Source: an uncultured Eubacteriales bacterium (GTDB lineage: Bacteria; Bacillota; Clostridia; Christensenellales; Aristaeellaceae). From it: a stretch of 64,000 bases of DNA. Below, piece by piece: positions 54,277-64,000 of this stretch. The stretch is from assembly GCA_902777335.1 (NCBI GenBank), contig CACYTF010000009.1:16998-80997 (forward strand), given 5' to 3'. Position numbers and translations under genes: made by a program. Under the pieces are notes generated by a model. The model was not told the origin of the DNA, did no database searches, and saw nothing but the letters and a program-made list of their open reading frames with translations. How positions within the stretch are numbered: position 1 is the stretch's first letter; every line of letters begins with the position of its first letter.

Positions 54277-55272
54277 TCAGTTCACACGCACGCGGGGGTC
54301 GACCACCGCGTACATGATGTCCGCCAGCATCAGGCTGAGCTGGGTCAGCGACAGCAGGAATACCGAATAGAACATCGTAAACGGCAGATCGCCCGCCACC
54401 ATGGCGTCGTAGGAGATGTAGCCGATGCCCGGGATCTGGTACAGCGTCTCGGTGATCATCGAACCCGAGAACATGGCGGGCACCAGATAGCTCATGTAGC
54501 TGACCAGCGGGATCAGCGTGTTGCGGAAGGCGTGCCGGTTGATGACCACCCGCTCCGAAAGGCCCTTGGCCCGGGCGGTGCGGATGTAGTCGGCGTTCAG
54601 CACCTCCAGCATGTTGGTGCGGGTGTAGCGGGTCAGTCCGCCGACGCTGAGCATCGTCAGCGTGAGGGTGGGCAGCACCATGTGGCTGACCATGTCCCAG
54701 ATCTTGCCGGAGGCGGAGAGCTGCTCGTGATATCGGCCTACTATGCCGTAAAGGTCAAACCAGTTCAGCTTGACCGAAAATGCGAATTTCAGAAGCGTTG
54801 CCAGGAAGAAGGTCGGCAGCGATATGCACAGCATGGCGAACACGGTGATGCCGTAGTCGAACCCGCTGTACTGGTGCCGCGCGGCCTGTATGCCGAGCGG
54901 TATGCAGATCAATACCTCCAGGATCAGTGTGATGGTGTTCAGCACCACCGAATACCAGATGACCTGGCTGAATTTCTGCGTGACGGGGATGCCGTACTTC
55001 CAGCTGACGCCGAAGTCGCCCTTCAGCACGCCTCCCAGCCAGTTGAGGTAGCCCGTGACCACATTGTCGTTCATGTGGTAGGCTTCATTCAGCTCCGCCA
55101 GCCACTCCTGGTAGCTCTTGCCGCCGGTGGTGGAGGACGCCGCGGCCCTCTGCCGGGCCATGCTCTCCACAAAGCTGGTGGGCAGGCAGCGCATCACCCC
55201 ATAGATGATGAACGCGCCGAAAAATATGATGACGAGTGCCAGCGCGGTGCGCCGGACGATGAATCTCCACAA
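54277..55272 (-). CDS. oppB: Oligopeptide ABC transporter permease, OppB type
   Basis: 331 residues from a TTG at 55272, chosen because GGGGGG lies seven bases upstream; a TTG at 55296 has no site. LWRFIVRRTALALVIIFFGAF opens the first helix. The EAA loop is represented by NADYIRTARAKGLSERVV and the family block by RNTLIPLV. About six membrane segments. The gene begins about 23 bases after the repeat 55296-55445, which separates it from oppA. Confidence 0.93.
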   Translation of the reverse strand: MWRFIVRRTALALVIIFFGAFIIYGVMRCLPTSFVESMARQRAAASSTTGGKSYQEWLAELNEAYHMNDNVVTGYLNWLGGVLKGDFGVSWKYGIPVTQKFSQVIWYSVVLNTITLILEVLICIPLGIQAARHQYSGFDYGITVFAMLCISLPTFFLATLLKFAFSVKLNWFDLYGIVGRYHEQLSASGKIWDMVSHMVLPTLTLTMLSVGGLTRYTRTNMLEVLNADYIRTARAKGLSERVVINRHAFRNTLIPLVSYMSYLVPAMFSGSMITETLYQIPGIGYISYDAMVAGDLPFTMFYSVFLLSLTQLSLMLADIMYAVVDPRVRVN

Positions 55273-55295
55273 GGTCGTTCCCCCCTGAGTCAGCA

Positions 55296-55445
55296 AATGA
55301 AATTAGGAATGAGGAATTAGGAATGAGGAATGGCGGTTGAAATCCTGTCGGATTTCTCTCATCGGAATCGGAACAAACGGCTTCGGGATAAGCGTGTCCC
55401 TGCGCCATTCATTCCTAATTCCTCATTCCTAATTCCTCATTATTG
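55296..55445. repeat. Element with inverted GGAATTA/GGAATGA heptad arrays between oppA and oppB
   Basis: The left array has alternating 7-bp units GGAATGA, GGAATTA, GGAATGA and GGAATGG at 55306-55333. The right array, 55404-55443, carries the same units on the minus strand. A 23-bp stretch of the left arm (55303-55325) is repeated in reverse complement at 55410-55432. Between them is an AAATCC...GGATTT hairpin (about 55340-55355), also seen beside the array at 20744. The region holds no gene. Confidence 0.88.
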
Positions 55446-55462
55446 TTGGAAAAACTTCCAAA

Positions 55463-55492
55463 GCCGCTTCCTCCCGCGAGGGAGGAAGCGGC
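55463..55492 (-). terminator. Intrinsic terminator after oppA
   Basis: GCCGCTTCCTCCC and GGGAGGAAGCGGC with a four-base loop; on the minus strand TTTGGAAGTTTTT follows. Partial read-through could keep oppBCDF at a lower level than oppA, a common design. Confidence 0.82.
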
Positions 55493-55525
55493 GGATTGAT
55501 GGGTCAAACCGAACCGAAGCGGATA

Positions 55526-57937
55526 TTACTTCGCGGCCTCGACCATCTTCATGGTCTGGACCTCGGCCAGCCAGCCCCAGTAGGTGGTGACGTCGGGCGT
55601 CACGGTGGGGATGTCCACGCGCTCGGTGCTGGCGATGACGATGTTCTGTCGCTGATACGCGGGAATCTCGACCGCCCAGTCGACGATCTCGTCCAGCGCG
55701 GCCTTGTAGACCTGCTTGCGGTAGCCCTGGTCGTCAGACTGACGGGCGTCCACGATCAGCTGGTCCAGCTCCGGAGACTGGATGTGGTAGTGGTTGGAAT
55801 CGGAGCCGCCCAGGCCGACGATGTTGGAGGAGTGATACACCTGATACATGTCGGGGTCGATGGTGGCGCCCCACGCGGCGCACCACATGTTCTGGGTGCC
55901 GGCGTCCAGAGCGTCCCACAGCACGTTGGAATCGGCCGGGTCGTTGATCTTCAGCTCGATGCCGATCTTCTCCAGCGCCGCCTTGGCGTCAGTCAGGATG
56001 GCGAAGGAAGGATGGTCGCCGGTGCCGTCGCCGGGGATGATCGCCTCATAGGACAGGGAAGCGCCCTCGGGAGCCTCGGTGAACTTGCCGGTCGCCTCGT
56101 CGAAGGTGTAGCCCGCGGCCTTGAAGAAGCCGATGGCGGCCTGCAGCGCGGCGTCGTACTTCTCTTCCTGGGTCATCTCGGCGGTGTAGATGTCGTTGCC
56201 GTCCACGTCCACGGAGAAGGCCACCTTGTAGCCCTCGTCGGTGGCCTGCGGGGCCGCCCAGGAGGTGGTGGAGATGGGATAGTTGATGACGGCAGCCGCG
56301 TCGCCGTAGTAGCTGTCAAACGCGGTGTCGCGGTACACGGCCAGGATGGTGGCAAAGCCCTTGCGCAGGTTCTTGGAGGCTTCGCTGCCGGGCTCGCCCG
56401 CCACGTTCATGGTGTCGGCGTTCATGCCGATGTAGCCGTAGCCCAGGTTGGCGACGGAGTAGGTGGTCACGACGTTGCCGGTCAGCTCGCCGTTGTCGTT
56501 GAAGGAGCGCAGCATCTCGAAGTTGGCCTTGGTGCCGCTCATCTCGCCGCCGTCGGCGGTGCCGGTCTGCACAGCGGTGGCCACCTCAGCGGCGTTGGTC
56601 TCCTTGTACTGGAAGGTCTTGATGTTGGGCTCGCCCAGGTAGTAGTTCTCGTTCGCCTCGTAGTAAACCACGCGGTTCTCGTACTTGATGAACTTGTAGG
56701 GGCCGGCGCCCATGGGCTGAGCGATCTTGTCCTGCACCAGGCTCAGGTCGCCGAAGGGATGGCCGAACTTGTTGTTCTCATAGTCGTACTGCTCGGGATC
56801 GCCGTAGTAGTGCATCGGGGCGATGTTCAGGCCCAGGATGCTGTAGACGGCGGGGGCCTCGAAGCCCTTCACCTGCACCTCGACGGTGTAGTCGTCCACG
56901 CGCTTGATACCCGCGATGTTGGGCACGCCAGCGGAGGTATCCACGCCCAGGTCGGCGGCGACCTGCGCGGACAGGGCGGCGTTCGCCTCGTCGGCGGTGG
57001 TGCCGGTGGCGGACTCGCCCGCGGCCAGATAGGCCTCGAAGTCGCCGGCGTACTTGGCCTTGGCGGCGTCCAGCAGGTCATCAATGGTGGGATACTGACC
57101 CTCGGCGATGTTGAACTGGGTGCCGGCCTCAGTTGTCAGCACGCCGTCGGCATAGCCGCCGAAGCCCCACAGCGCGGTGCCCAGGGCCACCTTCAGGCCC
57201 TCGTCCGCGGCGACCTCGTCGTAGGTCTTGCCGATCATGGCCTCGGCGTAATCGGCGGCGTAGTTCTCGAAGACGCTGTCCACGATGCCCTGCACGTCGT
57301 TCTTCCACAGCTCGCCCACCTTGCCGTAGTAGGCGTCGTAGGCCGCGGCGGAGAAGGCGTCGCCTTCCTTGACTTCATAGCCGAAGCCGGCGGCCTTCAC
57401 GGCGTCGACCACGGCGTTCACGTCGTCCAGGTTCGCCTCGGGGATCTGAGTGCGGTACGCCTGCAGGCCCACGATGTTGTAGCTGTTCAGCGTGGTGGAG
57501 CCGTTGTAGGCGGGATCCAGGAACACGTAGTAATTGAAGATGACGTCGTCGATGGTCATGGGCTCGCCGTCGGAGAACTTCAGGCCCTCGCGCATCTTGT
57601 AGCCGTAGGTGGTGATATCGGTGTCCTTGTCGTAGTTGACGGTCAGGTCACCGGTGCCGTAGTAGGTGTAGTCCGTCCCGTTGTAGGGATGGGTCTCACC
57701 CTCGATGCCGTTGTAGATGATGCCGCCGGTGCGGTCGGTGGTCATCATGCTCGCCTGGGTCAGGTTGACAACGTCCTGATCGTAGGCGGTGTCGGCAAAG
57801 AAGGGAGAGAACTTCTCGGACAGGGTCGAAATGGCCACGACCAGGGGCGTGCCCTGATCCGCGGTCTCTTCCGCCACCGCGCCGATCACGCTAAAGAGCA
57901 TGAGGGCCGCAAGCAGCATCGCCAAAAGCTTCTTCAT
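55526..57937 (-). CDS. oppA: Oligopeptide ABC transporter substrate-binding protein
   Basis: 803 residues, against about 540-600 for usual OppA. The signal peptide ends GAVAEE with no lipobox Cys. Core blocks are LSEKFSPFF, TTYGYKMREGLKFSDGEPMT and, near the end, AGTQNMWCAAWGATIDPDMYQVYHSS. An extra Ala-rich segment lies at about 165-335 (YGKVGELWKNDVQGIVDSVF to LSAQVAADLG). It is the first gene of the opp group, with its own promoter, and is separated from oppB by a terminator and a repeat element. Without a lipid anchor the protein would need another way to stay at the cell surface. Confidence 0.92.
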   Translation of the reverse strand: MKKLLAMLLAALMLFSVIGAVAEETADQGTPLVVAISTLSEKFSPFFADTAYDQDVVNLTQASMMTTDRTGGIIYNGIEGETHPYNGTDYTYYGTGDLTVNYDKDTDITTYGYKMREGLKFSDGEPMTIDDVIFNYYVFLDPAYNGSTTLNSYNIVGLQAYRTQIPEANLDDVNAVVDAVKAAGFGYEVKEGDAFSAAAYDAYYGKVGELWKNDVQGIVDSVFENYAADYAEAMIGKTYDEVAADEGLKVALGTALWGFGGYADGVLTTEAGTQFNIAEGQYPTIDDLLDAAKAKYAGDFEAYLAAGESATGTTADEANAALSAQVAADLGVDTSAGVPNIAGIKRVDDYTVEVQVKGFEAPAVYSILGLNIAPMHYYGDPEQYDYENNKFGHPFGDLSLVQDKIAQPMGAGPYKFIKYENRVVYYEANENYYLGEPNIKTFQYKETNAAEVATAVQTGTADGGEMSGTKANFEMLRSFNDNGELTGNVVTTYSVANLGYGYIGMNADTMNVAGEPGSEASKNLRKGFATILAVYRDTAFDSYYGDAAAVINYPISTTSWAAPQATDEGYKVAFSVDVDGNDIYTAEMTQEEKYDAALQAAIGFFKAAGYTFDEATGKFTEAPEGASLSYEAIIPGDGTGDHPSFAILTDAKAALEKIGIELKINDPADSNVLWDALDAGTQNMWCAAWGATIDPDMYQVYHSSNIVGLGGSDSNHYHIQSPELDQLIVDARQSDDQGYRKQVYKAALDEIVDWAVEIPAYQRQNIVIASTERVDIPTVTPDVTTYWGWLAEVQTMKMVEAAK

Positions 57938-57990
57938 CTAAGGTCTACCTCCTTGTTTTCCTTTGCGCGCATGCAAAGGTATTCTATTAA

Positions 57991-58019
57991 ACTATACCGC
58001 AGTTTTTGACAAATGTCAA
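57991..58019 (-). promoter_or_regulatory. Sigma-A promoter of oppA
   Basis: TTGACA (58014-58019), 17 bases, TATAGT (57991-57996) on the minus strand. TTGACATTTGTCAA just at the -35 is a short inverted repeat and a possible operator. Confidence 0.85.
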
Positions 58020-58114
58020 CGCAAAAAACAAGTATAATTGCTTTCATTTTGACTGAAGTATGTAAGAAGGCTTATTTTTTTACAATTGTTGGGGGGAATG
58101 TTCGGGGTTTAGGC

Positions 58115-58177
58115 AACAGGGAACAGGGTACAGGGAACAGGGTACAGGGAACAGGGAACAGGGAACAGGGTACAGGG
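58115..58177 (+). repeat. Nine-unit heptad array (AACAGGG/TACAGGG)
   Basis: Nine exact 7-bp units: AACAGGG, AACAGGG, TACAGGG, AACAGGG, TACAGGG, three AACAGGG and TACAGGG. Only the first base varies (A or T). No inverted partner array is seen nearby. Non-coding, between the divergent oppA and the gene at 58232. Confidence 0.95.
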
Positions 58178-58231
58178 ACGGCTTCCATTTCCCGCGCGGG
58201 TGTGGTATACTTTGGGCGGAGCGTGAGATGA

Positions 58232-58765
58232 ATGAAGGAACGCAGATACAAAAAGCACTTTCGGATCGTCACCGATGTGGACCCGCGCACGGGGCGGGCC
58301 CGGGAGCGGGCGGAGTACAGCGGGGAATACTACCGCTTTGCGCAGGGGGAAAAGCGGAAGCTGACGGCGACCGCGGGGCTGTGCGCCGCCCTCTTCTGGC
58401 TGGGGGCGCTTATCTACCTCTTCATGGGGCGCGCGACCAGCCATTGCGTGTACGCGCTGGTGCCCGTCATCGCGGCGCTGCTGCCGGGGGCCTATCTGGT
58501 GTTCGGGCTTGTGGCGCTGGCGGCGTCGCCCGGGCGCATGACCGTCGTGCAGAAGGAGAACGGCCCGGGCCGGGTGGTCCGCGCGGCGCTGGGCTGCGGC
58601 GTGCTCTCCTGCGCCGGGGCCGTCGGCTGCGCCGTGTTCCTGACGGTCTCCGGCCAGTGGGCGGAGGGCTGGAGCGAGCCCCTTCTGACCGCCGCGGCCT
58701 CCGCCGCCGCCTGGACGGCCTTCGCCCTCGGCCGGAGGGCCTATCATAAAATTGAGCGCGCCTGA
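58232..58765 (+). CDS. Four-helix membrane protein, unknown function
   Basis: 177 residues. A basic N-terminus (MKERRYKKHFRIVTDVDPRTGR) precedes about four membrane helices (LTATAGLCAALFWLGALIYLF, YALVPVIAALLPGAYLVFGLVAL, a segment around VVRAALGCGVLSCAGAVGCAV, and AASAAAWTAFALG). No conserved motif that I recognise. GGAGCG lies upstream of the ATG; a TATACT box at about 58204-58209 has a weak -35. Confidence that it is coding rests on the helix pattern and codon use. Confidence 0.65.
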   Translation: MKERRYKKHFRIVTDVDPRTGRARERAEYSGEYYRFAQGEKRKLTATAGLCAALFWLGALIYLFMGRATSHCVYALVPVIAALLPGAYLVFGLVALAASPGRMTVVQKENGPGRVVRAALGCGVLSCAGAVGCAVFLTVSGQWAEGWSEPLLTAAASAAAWTAFALGRRAYHKIERA

Positions 58766-58767
58766 TA

Positions 58768-58796
58768 TTTACAAACGGCGCCAAAGAGCGTATAAT
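58768..58796 (+). promoter_or_regulatory. Sigma-A promoter of the PNPOx-MalQ/GlgP-cutC operon
   Basis: TTTACA (58768-58773), 17 bases, TATAAT (58791-58796), 38 bases before the ATG at 58835. Confidence 0.85.
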
Positions 58797-58834
58797 TGCC
58801 ACAGCACAAATAACACACAAGGGAGGACATCATC

Positions 58835-59227
58835 ATGCGCGAGGTCTATGATTTTCTGAAGCAGTGCGGCACCTACTACCTGGCCACCGTCGACGGCGAT
58901 CAGCCCCGGGTGCGGCCCTTCGGCACCGTGGACATCTTCGAGGACCGGCTGTACATACAGACCGGCAAGTCCAAGGACGTGTCCAAACAGATCCAGGCCA
59001 ACCCGAAGGTGGAGCTTTGCGCCTTCGCGGGCGGCAAGTGGCTGCGCGTGGCCGGCAGGCTGGTGCGCGACGACCGGGTGGAGGCCAAGCGCCACATGCT
59101 GGACAGCTACCCCCAGCTGAAGGCCATGTATTCCGCCGAGGACGACAACACCGAGGTGCTGTACTTCACCGACGCCACGGCCACCTTCTCCAGCTTCACC
59201 GAAGCGCCCGTGACCATACAATTCTAA
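58835..59227 (+). CDS. Pyridoxamine 5'-phosphate oxidase-like FMN-binding protein
   Basis: A 130-residue split-barrel flavoprotein of the PNPOx-like group (no proof of true pyridoxamine oxidase activity). YLATVDGDQPRVRPFGTV and LYIQTGKSKDVSKQI, then KVELCAFAGGKWLRVAGRLV, match the family. GGGAGG precedes the ATG. It lies 12 bases before the MalQ-GlgP fusion gene in the same operon. Such proteins are often FMN reductases or oxidases of unknown substrate. Confidence 0.9.
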   Translation: MREVYDFLKQCGTYYLATVDGDQPRVRPFGTVDIFEDRLYIQTGKSKDVSKQIQANPKVELCAFAGGKWLRVAGRLVRDDRVEAKRHMLDSYPQLKAMYSAEDDNTEVLYFTDATATFSSFTEAPVTIQF

Positions 59228-59239
59228 GGAGTGAAACAC

Positions 59240-63072
<3,833 letters not shown>

Positions 63073-63076
<4 letters not shown>

Positions 63077-63813
63077 GCAAATACCTGCTTGAGGTCTGCT
63101 GCGGCAGCGTGGACGACGTGCTGGAGGCCGAGCGGGGCGGCGCGGACCGGGTGGAGCTGAATTCCTGCCTGATGTTCGGCGGCCTGACCCCCTCCATCGG
63201 CGAACTGATCGCGGCCAAGCGGCTGTCCCACCTGCCCGTCATGACCATGGTGCGCCCGCGCCAGGCCGGCTTCTGCTACACCGAGGCGGAGTACGCCACG
63301 GCCCTGGCCGACGCCGAGGCGCTGCTGGAGAACGGCAGCGACGGCCTGGTGTTCGGCTTTCTGACGCCGGAGGGCGCGCTGGACGCAGAGCGCACGAGGG
63401 AGCTGGCCCGCATCGCCGGCAATAAGACCAAGGTGTTCCACCGGGCCATCGACGTGTGCTCGGACTGGAAGGCGCTGCTGGACCAGCTGATCGAGATCGG
63501 CATCGACCGGGTGCTGACCAGCGGCCTGGCCCCCGACGTGTACTACGGCGTGGACACCATCCGAGAGATGATGGACTTCGCCCAGGGGGCGATCCAGATC
63601 ATGCCCGGCGCGGGCGTGAACCTGAAGAACGTGGAGAAGATCGTTGTGGCCACCGGCTGCGACCAGATCCACGTGGCCCGCTTCCGCCAGCGCCCGGACG
63701 CCTCCACCGCCGGTAACCCGGACATCTTCTTCGGCGGCGCCCTGTACCCGCCCGAGGATCGCTACGACGTGATCGACGGGGATTACATCGCCCAGGTGCG
63801 GGCGCGGCTGTAA
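63073..63813 (+). CDS. cutC: Copper homeostasis protein CutC family
   Basis: A 246-residue TIM-barrel protein. LEVCCGSVDDVLEAERGGADRVELNS and GGLTPSIGEL at the start, MTMVRPRQAGFCYT, FGFLTPEGALD and HRAIDVCSDWKALLDQLIEIG are diagnostic. The copper role of bacterial CutC is disputed and a deglycosylase-like activity has been suggested for the family. It overlaps the MalQ-GlgP stop by four bases (ATGA), so the two are translationally coupled. Confidence 0.95.
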
Positions 63814-63826
63814 ACGCGGAGACGCG

Positions 63827-63863
63827 AAAGGGGCTGTTGCACGGGATTGCAACAGCCCCTTTT
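63827..63863 (+). terminator. Intrinsic terminator of the cutC operon
   Basis: AAAGGGGCTGTTGCA and TGCAACAGCCCCTTT form a 15-bp stem with a six-base loop, and a T-run follows. Confidence 0.92.
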
Positions 63864-63883
63864 CGGATTTTGGAACTTGCGTG

Positions 63884-64000
63884 GGGAGTGAGGAGATAGG
63901 AGCACAATTGCCTCGCTGCGCCAATCTCTGCTTCCCCGTCGCAACGGGGAAGTGGCCCGAAGGGCCGATAGGGGACTTATCCGGACCGTTGTCCGTTTGC
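63884..64000 (+). repeat. Short heptad array followed by a GGCCCGAAGGGCC repeat
   Basis: Three 7-bp units, GGAGTGA, GGAGATA and GGAGCAC (63884-63904), lead into a hairpin CTTCCCCGT/ACGGGGAAG and then GGCCCGAAGGGCC and GATAGGGG. The latter is a common MITE-like pattern in gut Firmicutes assemblies (recall). No gene is visible in 63864-64000. Confidence 0.6.

Noticed and set aside
49579..55320. Very long open frame of 1913 codons on the plus strand across the opp operon
   Set aside because: It is rich in His, Arg and Gln and mirrors the wobble positions of real genes on the minus strand. GC-rich DNA makes such shadows. The opposite strand encodes complete Opp proteins with motifs and ribosome binding sites.
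58115..58177. Possible CRISPR array at the AACAGGG repeats
   Set aside because: Units are 7 bp with no spacers, and no cas genes are present anywhere in the window.
58013..58231. Open frame of 72 codons through the AACAGGG array
   Set aside because: Its product is a simple Gly/Asn/Arg/Glu/Gln repeat dictated by the array, with no ribosome binding site.

Overview
The window is a stretch of chromosome from a high-GC, endospore-forming Clostridia-type Firmicute, probably a gut anaerobe. The reasons are spoIVA, a class B sortase, Firmicute-type tig-clpP-clpX, an L10-leader attenuator, strong GGAGG ribosome binding sites, and many secreted proteins with Ala-X-Ala or lipoprotein signal peptides and Thr/Pro-rich linkers. 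I cannot name the genus. Christensenellales- or Oscillospirales-like lineages are a guess from gene style only. Coding density is high, and because the DNA is GC-rich most long reading frames on the opposite strand are shadows.

Layout. 0.2-9 kb is an envelope and sporulation block: a membrane-anchored Thr/Pro-rich protein, a tandemly duplicated two-gene cassette (membrane-anchored phosphodiester glycosidase plus membrane-anchored partner, twice), spoIVA and a sortase B. 8.7-12.4 kb holds a divergent c-di-GMP pair: a short GGDEF protein and a long PAS-GGDEF-EAL-PAS-PAS protein. 12.4-20.7 kb has a secreted solute-binding-like protein, an M19 dipeptidase coupled to a TetM-like GTPase, a MATE exporter, an Mrp-type Fe-S ATPase and a Nudix hydrolase. 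20.7-21.2 kb is a nest of non-coding repeats. 21.2-26.8 kb has an L,D-transpeptidase and two ribosomal operons (rpmG-secE-nusG-rplK-rplA and rplJ-rplL) in an unusual order. 26.9-36 kb has a TIM-barrel-like protein, tig-clpP-clpX and a large SNF2 helicase. 36.3-49.5 kb has a GH2 beta-galactosidase, a second L,D-transpeptidase, a fucose/arabinose-isomerase-family protein, asnS, an ACT regulator, DegV, a Nudix hydrolase and a GNAT acetyltransferase. 49.6-57.9 kb is an oligopeptide ABC transporter (oppA, oppBCDF), a small membrane protein and rpiB. 58.2-63.8 kb ends with a membrane protein, an FMN-binding PNPOx-like protein, a fused 4-alpha-glucanotransferase/alpha-glucan phosphorylase, and cutC.

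How the genes fit together. Carbohydrate use is represented by GH2, the isomerase-family protein, the MalQ-GlgP fusion and RpiB. Peptide uptake is represented by Opp and the dipeptidase. Envelope building is represented by two YkuD transpeptidases, the sortase, SH3-domain secreted proteins and the phosphodiester glycosidases. Most clear promoters are sigma-A type with exactly 17 nt between the -35 and -10 boxes.

Most unusual signals. (1) At least five intergenic loci carry arrays of 7-bp units beginning GGA or GGG on one strand. The unit sequence differs from locus to locus. Three loci are bounded by the arrays in opposite orientations, and two share an AAATCC/GGATTT hairpin next to the array. 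(2) MalQ and GlgP are fused. (3) A two-gene phosphodiester glycosidase cassette is duplicated in tandem. (4) OppC and OppA carry large extra extracellular segments, and the OppC insert looks internally repeated. (5) rplJL lie upstream of rpmG-secE-nusG-rplKA and are not followed by rpoBC.
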